Below are positions 7,809 to 16,180 of a DNA stretch of 64,000 nt, piece by piece. The notes beneath the pieces were generated by a model that saw only the letters and a list, made by a program, of their open reading frames with translations, was not told the origin of the DNA and searched no databases. The position numbers and the translations under genes are program-made. This DNA comes from CAXBMB01 sp052078155 (GTDB taxonomy: Bacteria; Pseudomonadota; Alphaproteobacteria; Kiloniellales; DSM-21159). The stretch's first letter is position 1. The number at the start of each line of letters is the position of its first letter. The stretch spans positions 558,001-622,000 of the forward strand of contig JBQJBP010000002.1 in NCBI GenBank assembly GCA_052078155.1, in the 5' to 3' direction.

Positions 7809-8822
7809 TTACAGGTAGTCTTTGACCAGCACTTCGGCGATCTGAACCGCGTTGAGGGCCGCACCCTTGCGCAGGTTGTCCGCCACGACCCAGAGGGAGA
7901 TGCCGTTGTCGATGGTGGGGTCGGTACGGATGCGGCTGACGTAGACGGGGTCTTCACCGGCGCATTCTGCCGGGGTCACGTAGCCTTCATCAGCCCGGTG
8001 GTCGACAACCACCACACCTTCGGCGTCTTTCAGGGCCTGGGTTACCTGTTCTTCCGTGATCTCGCCTTCAAACTCGATGTTGATGGCTTCGGCATGGCCG
8101 ATGAACACCGGCGCCCGCACACAGGTGGCGTGAAGCTTGATGGAGGGATCCAGGATCTTCTTGGTCTCCACCGTCATTTTCCACTCTTCCTTGGTGGCGC
8201 CGTCTTCCATGAAGACGTCAATGTGGGGAATGACGTTGAAAGAAATCTGCTTGGTGAACTGCTCGGTCTTCATGGCGTCGTTCACAAAGATGCCGCGGGT
8301 CTGATTGAACAACTCGTCCATGCCGTCTTTGCCGGCACCGGAAACGGACTGGTAGGTGGCCACCACCACACGCTTGATGGGCACAAGGTCGTGCAGGGGT
8401 TTCAGTGCCACCACCATCTGTATGGTGGAGCAGTTGGGATTGGCGATGATGTTGCGCTTGCCGTAACCGGCGATGTCTTTGGCGTTCACTTCCGGCACGA
8501 TCAGCGGCACATCGGGATCCATGCGGAAATGGGAGGTGTTGTCGATGACGATGCAGCCTGCTGCGGCGGCCTTGGGGGCATAGATGGCAGAGACTTTGCC
8601 ACCCGGGGAAAAGAGCGCAATGTCCACGCCGGTGAAGTCGAAGGTGGCCAGGTCTTTGATTTTCAGAACCTGATCTTCGCCGTAGGAGACTTCACTGCCG
8701 GCGGAACGCTGTGATGCCAGTGCAATGACTTCGTCAGCCGGGAAATTTCGTTCGGACAGAATGGAGAGAATCTCTCGTCCGACATTGCCGGACGCGCCGA
8801 CGACTGCAACTTTGTAGCCCAT
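7809..8822 (-). CDS. asd: aspartate-semialdehyde dehydrogenase
   Basis: Reduces aspartyl-4-phosphate to aspartate semialdehyde with NADPH, the branch point to lysine/diaminopimelate, threonine and methionine. The 337-residue protein has the Rossmann motif GASGNVG at 9-15, the catalytic cysteine C131 in NPNCSTIQ, and the motif SFNVIPHIDVF for the substrate domain, all at the usual spacing. It reads in the same direction as leuC-leuD-leuB and follows them in the order familiar from alphaproteobacteria, but about 0.9 kb separates it from leuB, with terminators between, so it is its own transcription unit. A terminator follows at 7753. Confidence 0.97.
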   Translation of the reverse strand: MGYKVAVVGASGNVGREILSILSERNFPADEVIALASQRSAGSEVSYGEDQVLKIKDLATFDFTGVDIALFSPGGKVSAIYAPKAAAAGCIVIDNTSHFRMDPDVPLIVPEVNAKDIAGYGKRNIIANPNCSTIQMVVALKPLHDLVPIKRVVVATYQSVSGAGKDGMDELFNQTRGIFVNDAMKTEQFTKQISFNVIPHIDVFMEDGATKEEWKMTVETKKILDPSIKLHATCVRAPVFIGHAEAINIEFEGEITEEQVTQALKDAEGVVVVDHRADEGYVTPAECAGEDPVYVSRIRTDPTIDNGISLWVVADNLRKGAALNAVQIAEVLVKDYL

Positions 8823-8950
8823 GATTTCTTTTCCGCTATTCTAATCTGGTTGGAGGTTCCTAAAGGTCTGGATACCTTTAAGGCAAGCTTTGCTGTTGGA
8901 TGGCAGCCCTGCAGGGGCTGGAGATGAGTGTTTTTGAAGGAGTGATGGCG

Positions 8951-9307
8951 ATGGCCGGTGAGTCCAAACCCGGGGTTGAGGCCCGGACTTTTGCAGAGTT
9001 CTGGCCCCAGTATCTGCGGGAGCATTCCCTTGCCAAAACCCGGCGGTTGCATTTCCTGGGGACCGGCCTGGGCCTGTTGGTGTTTGCCCTGGCGGCCATA
9101 TGGGATGAACCCTGGCTGCTGCTCGCTGCATTTGTCAGCGGGTACGGCTTTGCCTGGGCAGCCCATGCCTTTGTTGAGAAAAACCGACCGGCCACCTTCA
9201 CTTATCCTCTTTGGTCCTTCATGGCGGACTTTCGCATGTTCTTTCTCTGGCTGACCGGCCGCCTGGAACCGGAACTGGTCAAGGCGGGGGTGACAGAGCT
9301 GAAGTAA
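8951..9307 (+). CDS. Mpo1-like (DUF962) membrane protein
   Basis: A roughly 118-residue protein with two or three hydrophobic segments and the DUF962/Mpo1 landmarks: HFLGTGLG, then HAFVEKNRPATF and PLWSFMADFRMF. Yeast Mpo1 of this family is an iron-dependent dioxygenase in 2-hydroxy fatty acid alpha-oxidation; whether bacterial members do the same is unproven. The start was set at the ATG at 8951 because GAAGGAG ends 8 nt before it; ATGs at 8945, 8924 and 8900 are also in frame. It diverges from asd with about 130 bp between them, so the two share a promoter region. Confidence 0.85.
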   Translation: MAGESKPGVEARTFAEFWPQYLREHSLAKTRRLHFLGTGLGLLVFALAAIWDEPWLLLAAFVSGYGFAWAAHAFVEKNRPATFTYPLWSFMADFRMFFLWLTGRLEPELVKAGVTELK

Positions 9308-9407
9308 GACGCGAAAGGCCTCCTGTTGTTCGTTTCTAAAGGGGGCCTCTTCTTCCTCTTCCCCAAACCCGGAACAGTTGGTGAAAAGAAAAAAGAGGCC
9401 AGAAAAA

Positions 9408-9442
9408 CCAAAAGGGCCGCCCGATCCGGCGGCCCTTTTTGG
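9408..9442 (+). terminator. bidirectional terminator after the Mpo1-like gene
   Basis: AAAAGGGCCGCC and GGCGGCCCTTTTT form a perfect 12-bp stem around CGATCC, with T or A runs on both sides. Confidence 0.9.
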
Positions 9443-9674
9443 TATCTCTTTGTCCAAGGCTTAGGAGCGGTCAGGTCGGATCATCACCCGTGGTCTTCAG
9501 GGTGGTGGTCTTCTTGGTCGCGGTTTTCATGGTGACGGCAGCAGTCATCGTCGGCTTGAGCAAGCCGAACAGCGCGGGAGTGCTGGTGATGACAGAAGAC
9601 GTAAACATGCCAAGTCCAAAACAAAGATTTCGCGGCGCAGCATAATCAGGCACTGCACCGCCGTCAATCGGGTA

Positions 9675-9724
9675 AGAAAAAAAGGCTGCCGGTCTCCGAC
9701 ATTAAAGGGAACCCGACAGCCTTC
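9675..9724 (-). terminator. terminator of leuB
   Basis: On the minus strand AAGGCTGTCGG pairs with CCGGCAGCCTT and is followed by a T run, 20 bp beyond the leuB stop. Confidence 0.85.
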
Positions 9725-9744
9725 TCTTAAACACAGCGCGCTGT

Positions 9745-10854
9745 TTAAGCGGCCTGCTTGTCCAGCTCGGCAATCACGGCTTCACCCATCTGCGTGGTGG
9801 AGACCAGGGTGCAGCCTTCAGCCATCACGTCACCTGTGCGGATGCCGGACAGCAGCACATTGTTGACGGCGCGCTCGATCAGGTCCGCATCATCAGGCAG
9901 ATCGAAGGAGTAGCGCAGAGCCATGGCAAAGGACAGCAGCGTGGCCAGCGGGTTGGCTTTGTTCTGACCGGCAATGTCCGGGGCAGACCCGTGCACCGGC
10001 TCGTACATGGCCTTGCGGCGGCCGGTGTCATCCACGTCACCGATGGAGGCAGAGGGCAGCATGCCGAGCGACCCGGTCAGCATGGCGGCGCAGTCAGACA
10101 GGATGTCGCCGAACAGATTGTCGGTGACGATCACGTCGAACTGTTTGGGCGCACGGACCAGCTGCATGGCCGCGTTATCGGCATACATGTGCTCCAGCTC
10201 CACGTCGGAGAATTTCTCCGCATGCAGTTTGCTGACTTCTTCGCGCCACAGAACGCCGGATTCCATGACGTTGGCTTTTTCGCTGGAGGTCACCTTGCCG
10301 TTGCGCTTGCGGGCCAGGTCAAAGGCCACTTCCGCCACGCGGATGATTTCTTTGTCCGTGTAAACCTGGGTGTTGATGCCGCGGCGGGTGCCGTCTTCCA
10401 GGGTTTCGATGCCCCGGGGTTCGCCAAAGTACACACCACCGGTCAGCTCGCGCACGATCATGATGTCCAGGCCGGAGACCAGCTCGGGTTTCAGGCTGGA
10501 GGCGGACACCAGAGATTCAAAGCACATGGCCGGGCGCAGGTTGGCATAGAGCGCCATGTCCTTGCGCAGGCGCAGCAGGCCCCGCTCCGGCTTGATGGAG
10601 AAATCCAGGTTGTCCCATTTGGGGCCGCCAACCGCACCCAGCAGCACAGCGTCCACGTTCATGGCCTTGTCCATGGTGGCGTCGGTGATGGGGATGCCGT
10701 GGGCATCAATGGCAGAGCCGCCGACCAGATCTTCTTCCACGTTGAAAGTGACGGCTCGGCGTTTGTCCATCCAGTCCACCACGCGGCGGACTTCGGTCAT
10801 GGCTTCGGGACCAATGCCGTCGCCGGGAAGAACCAAAAGTGATTTGTTGCTCAT
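9745..10854 (-). CDS. leuB: 3-isopropylmalate dehydrogenase
   Basis: Oxidatively decarboxylates 3-isopropylmalate to 2-oxoisocaproate with NAD, the third leucine-specific step. The 369 residues have LPGDGIGPE at the N-terminus for the active-site fold, RELTGGVYFGEPRG near residue 140, the conserved DNLFGDILSD metal/substrate stretch and EPVHGSAPDIAGQ-NKANP for NAD binding. Length is standard. It lies 200 bp downstream of leuD with the leuD terminator between, so it may be transcribed partly on its own. Start ATG at 10854. Confidence 0.98.
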   Translation of the reverse strand: MSNKSLLVLPGDGIGPEAMTEVRRVVDWMDKRRAVTFNVEEDLVGGSAIDAHGIPITDATMDKAMNVDAVLLGAVGGPKWDNLDFSIKPERGLLRLRKDMALYANLRPAMCFESLVSASSLKPELVSGLDIMIVRELTGGVYFGEPRGIETLEDGTRRGINTQVYTDKEIIRVAEVAFDLARKRNGKVTSSEKANVMESGVLWREEVSKLHAEKFSDVELEHMYADNAAMQLVRAPKQFDVIVTDNLFGDILSDCAAMLTGSLGMLPSASIGDVDDTGRRKAMYEPVHGSAPDIAGQNKANPLATLLSFAMALRYSFDLPDDADLIERAVNNVLLSGIRTGDVMAEGCTLVSTTQMGEAVIAELDKQAA

Positions 10855-11000
10855 TAGAAATCTGTCCCCTGATTGGGTGGCTTGCCTGACGGAGCAGCCC
10901 GCTCGCCCCTGACCCGGGTTGCGGGACTGGGAAGGCGCAGCGCTGGGCCGGCAAGCCCGTTTTCATAAAAAGGGGCACCATCGCCCGATGGCACCGGGGG

Positions 11001-11047
11001 CAAAAGAAAGGCGGCGCTTCAAAGAGTGGTCTCTGAAAAGCGCCGCC
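11001..11047 (-). terminator. terminator of the leuC-leuD unit
   Basis: Minus-strand stem GGCGGCGCTT/AAGCGCCGCC with a ~18-nt loop, followed by TTTCTTTT. It starts 10 bp after the leuD stop. Confidence 0.85.
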
Positions 11048-11056
11048 TGTTCCGGA

Positions 11057-11665
11057 TCAGTCAAACATCCAAGGGGTCGCCTTGGCCTGTTTGTCTTCGT
11101 AAGAATCGATGGTGTTGCTCTTTTCCAAAGTCAAAGCCACATCATCCAGCCCATTGAGCAGGCAGTGCTTTTTCCAGGGATCAACCGGGAAGGAAATGGA
11201 ACCGCCATCAGGGCCCTGGATGGTCTGGTTTTCCAGATCCACGGTCAGGGTGGAGTTGGCGCCCCGGTTGGCGTCATCCATCAGTTTGTCCACATCTTCC
11301 TGCGGCAAGACAATGGGCAGAATGCCGTTCTTGAAGCAGTTGTTGAAGAAGATGTCGGCAAAGGAAGTGGAAATGACACAGCGGATTCCGCCGTCCAGCA
11401 AAGCCCAGGGGGCATGTTCGCGGGACGAACCACAACCGAAGTTGTCGCCTACGACGAGGATCTCCGCCTTTTCATAAGCCGGAGTGTCGAGAACAAAATC
11501 CCGCTTGGTACCGTCTGATTCATAGCGCAGAGCGTGAAACAGCCCTTCGGACAAACCTGTGCGCTTGATGGTTTTCAAAAAGCGCGCCGGGATGATCATG
11601 TCGGTGTCGATGTTGACCAGCGGCAAAGGGGCCGCCACAGCGGTCAGCTTGGTGAACTTATCCAT
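11057..11665 (-). CDS. leuD: 3-isopropylmalate dehydratase small subunit
   Basis: The swivel-domain subunit that, with LeuC, isomerises 2-isopropylmalate to 3-isopropylmalate in leucine synthesis. The 202 residues carry the LeuD hallmarks: NIDTDMIIPARFLK near residue 19, GDNFGCGSSREHAPWAL in the middle and ISTSFADIFFNNCFKNGILP after it. Length and motifs are normal. It starts 20 bp after the leuC stop, so the two are clearly one operon. Start ATG at 11665. Confidence 0.98.
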   Translation of the reverse strand: MDKFTKLTAVAAPLPLVNIDTDMIIPARFLKTIKRTGLSEGLFHALRYESDGTKRDFVLDTPAYEKAEILVVGDNFGCGSSREHAPWALLDGGIRCVISTSFADIFFNNCFKNGILPIVLPQEDVDKLMDDANRGANSTLTVDLENQTIQGPDGGSISFPVDPWKKHCLLNGLDDVALTLEKSNTIDSYEDKQAKATPWMFD

Positions 11666-11685
11666 TGTTGCTTCTCCCTCTTGCC

Positions 11686-13095
11686 TTACTTCTGCAGGTC
11701 GCGGACATCGGTCAGATGACCGGTGATGGCGGCAGCGGCGGCCATGGCCGGGCTGACCAGATGGGTCCGGCCCCCGGGGCCCTGGCGGCCTTCGAAGTTG
11801 CGGTTGGAGGTGGAGGCACAGCGCTCACCCGGCTGCAGCTTGTCGGCGTTCATGGCCAGGCACATGGAGCAGCCCGGTTCACGCCAGTCAAAGCCGGCTT
11901 CAGTGAAAACCTGGTCCAGACCCTCTTCTTCCGCCTGCTCTTTCACCAGGCCGGAACCGGGAACGATCATGGCGTAGACATTGTCAGCAACCTTGCGGCC
12001 CTTGGCCACTTCAGCCACGGCCCGCAGATCTTCGATGCGGCCGTTGGTGCAGGAGCCGATGAAGACCTTGTCCACGGCCACATCCTGCAGCGGTGTCCCG
12101 GCTGTCAGGCCCATGTACTCCAGAGAACGAGCGATGGCCGCGGCCTTGTGCTCGTCGCGGCCGGCTTCCGGACCGGGGACCACACCGGAAATGGGCAGCA
12201 CGTCCTCCGGAGAAGTCCCCCAGGTTACCTGCGGTTCGATATCGGCTGCGTTCAGCACCACTTCGGTGTCGTAAACGGCCCCTTCGTCGGAAGCCAGAGA
12301 GGCCCAGTAGGCGCAGGCCTGTTCGAAGGCCCCGGCTTTGGGGGCAAAGGGACGCCCTTTGATGTAGTCGAAGGTGACCTGATCGGGCGCGATCAGACCG
12401 GCTCGGGCGCCGCCTTCGATGGTCATGTTGCAGACAGTCATGCGGCCTTCCATGGAAAGGTCGCGAATGGCTTTACCCGCAAATTCGATCACGTGGCCAG
12501 TGCCGCCTGCGGTGCCGATCTTGCCGATGATGGCCAGGATCAGGTCCTTGGAGGTCACGCCCAAAGGCAGGTCGCCTTCCACGGTGACCCGCATGTTTTT
12601 GGCGGGCTTCTGGTAAAGAGTCTGGGTGGCCAGCACATGCTCGACTTCCGAGGTGCCGATGCCAAAGGCCAGAGAGCCAAAAGCGCCGTGGGTTGCGGTG
12701 TGGGAATCACCACAGACAATGGTCATGCCGGGCTGGGTCAGACCCTGTTCCGGGCCAACGATGTGAACCACGCCCTGGCGCACGTCGTCCATGCCGTAGA
12801 CGGGCACGCCAAAGTCTTCGCAGTTTTTCATCAGCGTTTCGACCTGGATGCGGCTTTGCTCGTCATCGATACCCTGGGCGCGGCCAGCGGTGGGGACGTT
12901 GTGGTCAGGTGTGGCCAGGGTCGCCGAGGGGCGGCGTACCTTGCGGCCTGCCAGACGCAGTCCTTCAAAGGCCTGTGGGCTGGTGACTTCGTGAACCAGA
13001 TGGCGGTCAATGTAGAGAAGGCAGGTGCCGTCCTCTTGCTGATCCACCACGTGGCTGTCCCAAATTTTGTCAAAAAGTGTGCGGGGCTTTGCCAT
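11686..13095 (-). CDS. leuC: 3-isopropylmalate dehydratase large subunit
   Basis: The catalytic [4Fe-4S] subunit of isopropylmalate isomerase, aconitase superfamily. From the ATG at 13095 (MAKPRTLFDKIWDSHVV) it has 469 residues, the family's usual size. The three cluster cysteines are in place: SCTNGRIEDL near residue 348 and GCSMCLAMN near 407-410. A GTG at 13119 would add eight residues, but it overlaps the AGGAGG ribosome site, so the ATG is preferred. leuC leads the leuC-leuD unit and diverges from the R-body gene cluster across a 425-bp gap. Confidence 0.98.
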   Translation of the reverse strand: MAKPRTLFDKIWDSHVVDQQEDGTCLLYIDRHLVHEVTSPQAFEGLRLAGRKVRRPSATLATPDHNVPTAGRAQGIDDEQSRIQVETLMKNCEDFGVPVYGMDDVRQGVVHIVGPEQGLTQPGMTIVCGDSHTATHGAFGSLAFGIGTSEVEHVLATQTLYQKPAKNMRVTVEGDLPLGVTSKDLILAIIGKIGTAGGTGHVIEFAGKAIRDLSMEGRMTVCNMTIEGGARAGLIAPDQVTFDYIKGRPFAPKAGAFEQACAYWASLASDEGAVYDTEVVLNAADIEPQVTWGTSPEDVLPISGVVPGPEAGRDEHKAAAIARSLEYMGLTAGTPLQDVAVDKVFIGSCTNGRIEDLRAVAEVAKGRKVADNVYAMIVPGSGLVKEQAEEEGLDQVFTEAGFDWREPGCSMCLAMNADKLQPGERCASTSNRNFEGRQGPGGRTHLVSPAMAAAAAITGHLTDVRDLQK

Positions 13096-13520
13096 CGCTT
13101 TTTTAATCCTCCTATCCACCGGGCGCGCGGATCATACTCCCTGACCCGGGCAGATAAAAGGGGGCGAATCTCAAGGCAGCCATGAGTTTTGCCCTGTTTT
13201 TCAGTCCGAACGACGCCACAAGGTCCGGTCGTGCCAAAGAGCTGTGCTTTAGCGGACCGGGTTGGTTGATAGGGGGGAGTTGAGTTGGGTTGCGGAAAAT
13301 CAGAGTATTTGCAACCCCAGCGCGTTATTCTTCTCTTCTGTTTCCTGAAAAAGCACGCTATTATTGTAAATCTCTCTCAATAAATTGCCAAAAAGGCTAA
13401 AATCGAAAAGATGAACAAGCCAGGGAGAGGTGTTAATCAACGGGTTGGAACCGTATCAGGCCTTTCCATCAGTTCAGGTTACAGACCTGAAGCGGTTCTC
13501 TGCGATAGGAAACAGAGACC
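13096..13520. other. 425-bp divergent promoter region, leuC versus reb cluster
   Basis: Holds control signals for two unrelated units. On the leuC side a GAGTATGATC core (TATGAT on the minus strand, 13136-13131) could be a -10 box, with only a weak -35. On the reb side there is a T-rich and A-rich stretch at 13320-13400, a GGAACC at 13447-13452 and a perfect inverted repeat at 13473-13491. Confidence 0.5.
13473..13491. promoter_or_regulatory. perfect inverted repeat upstream of the first reb gene
   Basis: TTCAGGT, five bases (TACAG), then ACCTGAA: two perfect 7-bp arms, 29 bp before the first reb ATG. It could be an operator or a leader hairpin that limits ribosome access. A GGAACC, reminiscent of ECF-sigma -35 boxes, lies about 20 bp upstream, but I see no matching -10. 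Confidence 0.45.
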
Positions 13521-13949
13521 ATGACGACTGGAAAAAAGACGTCGGGAACGGCGTCTCATACCACCGGCACTGCGCCAAAAACCTCTCGGCACGGCGCAGG
13601 CAGCGGGCAAGCCGACAGCGGCAAGACTGCCGGTACCTCCACTGCCGACACCTCCACCGCTGCCGCGACAGGCGTTGCTGAACAGCTGTCCCCCATGACC
13701 CTGGCAGAGGCTCCGGCCATGGCCATGGGCATGATCTACATGGCAGCGGCTCAATCTCAGGCCCTCTTGTTTGAGAATGCCGTACACAGCCAGGCCCTGA
13801 CGGCGGCGGCTGCACAAACCGCCAACCTGCAAGGCATTGCCCAGTTGGAGAAAATCACGGGAGCCGCAAATCAGGCTGTTCTGGAAAAACTGGCTTCGGT
13901 TGATCTTGCTGACCAGATTCTGGGCAAAAAGGCTGCAGCAGCAGGCTGA
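13521..13949 (+). CDS. RebB-like R-body protein 1, N-terminally tailed
   Basis: 142 residues. The first ~50 are Gly/Ser/Thr/Ala-rich and look disordered; the rest matches the RebB core: APAMAMGMIYMAAAQSQALLFENAVHSQAL. Compared with its neighbours it lacks the leading QITDAVTQ helix, having VAEQLSPMTLAE in its place, and it ends AQTANLQGIAQLEKITGAANQAVLEKLASV, an additional helix. RebB-family proteins (PF11747) are the building blocks of R-bodies, coiled cytoplasmic ribbons. A tailed paralogue could cap, seed or cross-link the ribbon; that is inference. It is the first gene of the cluster; the ribosome site AGGAAAC is ~10 nt before the ATG. Confidence 0.8.
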   Translation: MTTGKKTSGTASHTTGTAPKTSRHGAGSGQADSGKTAGTSTADTSTAAATGVAEQLSPMTLAEAPAMAMGMIYMAAAQSQALLFENAVHSQALTAAAAQTANLQGIAQLEKITGAANQAVLEKLASVDLADQILGKKAAAAG

Positions 13950-13990
13950 TTGTTTACAGAGGCAGATCCGGCTTTTCCCCGAACCTCGCT

Positions 13991-14030
13991 AGAGCATGAT
14001 CGGTTTGGTGAGACGTGCTTTGTGCTTGTG
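13991..14030 (-). repeat. palindromic element, short partial copy
   Basis: AGAGCATGATCGGTTTGGTGAGACGTGCTTTGTGCTTG matches the conserved right end in reverse orientation, preceded by CT (CTAG at the junction). It sits between reb genes 1 and 2. Confidence 0.7.
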
Positions 14031-14204
14031 ATCAAGGTCGACATGACGGGTTTTCCGGCGGAAAGCCGGGATCTGTCCGGCAGAGTTTTCTTATCCCGGC
14101 GTCACAGACCGGCTCTCCGGCGCGTCAAAGCGGACAGGCAGAGGGAGAACAGGTGTTTTCCCTTGCTGCTCAAGCCAGAGCAACCGCTATCAAGGAGAGC
14201 AACG

Positions 14205-14528
14205 ATGGCAATTCCTACGGCCGTTAATGGCCAGATCACGGATGCCGTGACACAGGCAAATGTGAAGGTATTGGGTGACGCACCGGCCATGGCCATGGGC
14301 GCCATTTATCAGTCTTTGGGCCATTCCACCGGCATTCTCTATGAAAACGCCGTGTCCTCACAGCAGCAGCTGGGCATTGCCGCCCAGGCGGCCACCAACC
14401 AGGGTGTCATTCAGATCTATTCGATTGATTCCATGGCCGGCGCCGTGGCGACCAGCAAAATCGCCAAGTCTGACGTGCCCGACAACATGCTGTCTTTGCT
14501 GACCGCTCTGAAAGCGACTCAGCAGTAA
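14205..14528 (+). CDS. RebB-like R-body protein 2
   Basis: 107 residues beginning MAIPTAVNGQITDAVTQANV. It shows the full RebB pattern: QITDAVTQ-NVKVLG-APAMAMG--YQSLGHSTGILYENAV, then a C-terminal segment AATNQGVIQIYS with SMAGAVAT shared only by the standard-length members here. All-helical and Ala/Gln/Ser-rich, with no signal peptide, fitting a cytoplasmic self-assembling protein. An AAGGAGAG ribosome site is 5 nt from the ATG at 14205; longer in-frame readings upstream have no ribosome site and cross the element at 13991. It is very close to the next gene both in protein and in DNA. Confidence 0.93.
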   Translation: MAIPTAVNGQITDAVTQANVKVLGDAPAMAMGAIYQSLGHSTGILYENAVSSQQQLGIAAQAATNQGVIQIYSIDSMAGAVATSKIAKSDVPDNMLSLLTALKATQQ

Positions 14529-14543
14529 GCCAAAGGACGCTGT

Positions 14544-14566
14544 CCCCCTGAAGCGCTTTCAGGGGG
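14544..14566 (+). other. strong intercistronic hairpin between reb genes 2 and 3
   Basis: CCCCCTGAA and TTCAGGGGG form a perfect 9-bp stem around GCGCT, with no T run after it. It is more likely an RNA-stabilising or attenuating hairpin that sets relative protein amounts than a full terminator. Confidence 0.6.
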
Positions 14567-14716
14567 CCTGCCCTTTGCTGCGGTGACGGGTCTGCCCGGT
14601 GCCGACAGTGACAGAAGACGTCTCACAGGCTCACATTCGGTTTCCGGGGGGTGTCGCGGCACCAGCCAGCGGCCCCCGATCCCGATACCTGAGCTTTCAC
14701 AAGGGAGTTGAGTACG

Positions 14717-15049
14717 ATGGCCCTTCCAACAGCCGTCAATGATCAGATCACTGACTCCGTCACACAGGCCAATGTGAAGGTTCTGGGTGACGCGCCCGCC
14801 ATGTCCATGGGCTCGATTTATCAGTCCCTGGCCCATTCCACGGGCATTCTCTACGAAAATGCTGTGTCGTCACAGCAGCAGCTGCAGATTGCAGCCCAGG
14901 CCGCCACCAACCAGGGTGTCATTCAGATCTATTCGGTCGACACCATGGCCGGGGCCGTGGCCACGGGCAAAATCAGCCAGTCTGATGTGCCCGACAACAT
15001 GCTGTCCCTGATGAGCGCGCTGAAAGCTTCCGGTCCGGCCGTGACCTGA
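14717..15049 (+). CDS. RebB-like R-body protein 3
   Basis: 110 residues beginning MALPTAVNDQITDSVTQANV. It differs from protein 2 at only a modest number of positions (NGQITDA to NDQITDS, AMAMGAIYQSLGH to AMSMGSIYQSLAH) and shares the NQGVIQIYS and SMAGAVAT-like C-terminal part, so the two are a tandem duplication. Identical DNA runs longer than 20 bp persist, for example around 14391 and 14911. A GGGAG ribosome site precedes the ATG at 14717; a TTG three codons earlier is possible but less likely. Such near-identical pairs are expected if two interchangeable major subunits form the ribbon. Confidence 0.93.
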   Translation: MALPTAVNDQITDSVTQANVKVLGDAPAMSMGSIYQSLAHSTGILYENAVSSQQQLQIAAQAATNQGVIQIYSVDTMAGAVATGKISQSDVPDNMLSLMSALKASGPAVT

Positions 15050-15369
15050 GCTGGCCTGGCCGTTCGGACAGGGGAAAGACAGCCGTTGATCCCCTTTGCT
15101 TCCTCTTTGTCTGAGGGGCAGGGGGATCGGCGGCTTTGTCATTTTGAGGGGGAGCAGCACAGGAAAAAGAAAGCGCTTCATCTGTTCCTTTCCCTGTCAC
15201 AACAGCGCTTTGCGGGACGTCCTGTCAGAGATCCAACCTTCTATCGATAAGGTCGGCTGCTGGCCCAGGTCAGGCCGTCGGTTTTGTCAGTGAGAAAACC
15301 ATGAGCATTGATGTGGAACAGGCGGCTTTTTGCCCGCCACCGGAGTTTGTCGAGATGGGAGAGGCACAG
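15050..15369. other. 320-bp gap inside the reb cluster
   Basis: Contains an inverted repeat with GATCCCC arms (15087-15126, long loop) and an in-frame upstream extension of the next gene to an ATG at 15301 with a poor ribosome site. No other feature is visible. Confidence 0.4.
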
Positions 15370-15585
15370 ATGGTCAACCGTCAGATTACCGATGCAGTCG
15401 CACAGACCAACGTTAAGGTGGTGGGAGAAGCCCCGGCTGTGGCCATGGCGCAGAACTATCTGGCGGCTTCTCAGGCCAACGCCATTCTCTACGCCAACAT
15501 GGTCAACAATCAGCAGCAACTGGCCATTGCCGGTCAGGCCTCCATGGTGGAAGGGGTGATCCGCACCCTGCGCCCGAATTCCTAA
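15370..15585 (+). CDS. RebB-like R-body protein 4, short form
   Basis: 71 residues from the ATG at 15370: MVNRQITDAVAQTNVKVVG, then EAPAVAMAQNYLAASQANAI and MVNNQQQLAIAG. This is the minimal RebB core with almost no C-terminal extension. The start was chosen because GGGAGAGG lies 5 nt before it and family members begin just before QITDAV; an ATG at 15301 would add 23 residues containing CPPPEF but has no good ribosome site. It has NYLAASQA where most members have YQSMAHS, a variant shared with protein 7. Confidence 0.88.
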   Translation: MVNRQITDAVAQTNVKVVGEAPAVAMAQNYLAASQANAILYANMVNNQQQLAIAGQASMVEGVIRTLRPNS

Positions 15586-15769
15586 AAGCGTGCCGCAAAG
15601 CAGCGGCGTCCGGGTGCTCAAATGAACAGGACAGCGGGCCAGGATGGTGGACCAGGTCAGTGGACCGGGAATGCGGATCAGGGCAGGGGCGGGCTTTTGG
15701 GTGCAGAACCAGCCCCTTTCCAGGCAGAGACAGGATTTTTGATGACCCGATTTTGGCAGGAGGCTGCCC

Positions 15770-16105
15770 ATGGCGACCCCGACCGCCCTGAATGATCAGA
15801 TTACCGATTCCGTGGCCCAAAGTGCCCTGGTGGTCATGGGGACGAACCCCACCGTCAGTCTGGCGGCGATGACTCAATCCTTCGCTCATTCCACCAGCCT
15901 TCTCTATGAAAGTGCCGTGGCCAATTTCCAACAGCTGTCCACCGCCGGGCAGGCCGCCACCAATCAGGGCGTTATCCAGATCTACTCTGTCTCTTCCATG
16001 GCCGGAGCCGTGGCCACCGGGCGGATCGCCAGGGCGGCTGTGCCTTCAGCCATGACCAGTCGGACACTGGCCGAGTTGGTGGCTTTTCAGCTGCAGCAGG
16101 ATTGA
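15770..16105 (+). CDS. RebB-like R-body protein 5
   Basis: 111 residues beginning MATPTALNDQITDSVAQSAL. Same layout as proteins 2, 3 and 9, including AATNQGVIQIYS and SMAGAVATG, but the first helix has diverged: VVMGTNPTVSLAAM replaces VKVLGDAPAMAMG. The C-terminus ends AELVAFQLQQD. An AGGAGG ribosome site lies 6-7 nt before the ATG, one of the strongest in the cluster, which suggests high expression. It is preceded by about 180 bp of non-coding sequence. Confidence 0.9.
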   Translation: MATPTALNDQITDSVAQSALVVMGTNPTVSLAAMTQSFAHSTSLLYESAVANFQQLSTAGQAATNQGVIQIYSVSSMAGAVATGRIARAAVPSAMTSRTLAELVAFQLQQD

Positions 16106-16180
16106 GCGTCGCGGCAATCACAGCCAGGCCGCCTGAAGCGTCAGAAAAGAGGCAGATAACAACCGTGTCGGAGAAGAGAG

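Larger units (their letters stand above)
9308..9744. other. 437-bp region with converging terminators
   Basis: Lies between the ends of the Mpo1-like gene and leuB. It holds a hairpin at 9317-9352, the strong terminator at 9408-9442 and the leuB terminator at 9675-9724. Two opposed ORFs of about 60 codons (9439-9645 plus, 9471-9653 minus) lack ribosome sites and known domains. Confidence 0.6.

Noticed and set aside
9439..9653. Two opposed ~60-codon frames, one with a hydrophobic stretch
   Set aside because: They overlap each other between terminators, lack ribosome sites and have no family resemblance; kept only as a remote possibility for a small membrane peptide.
11665..13185. A 506-codon plus-strand frame opposite leuC
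   Set aside because: Antisense shadow of leuC with no recognisable domain.
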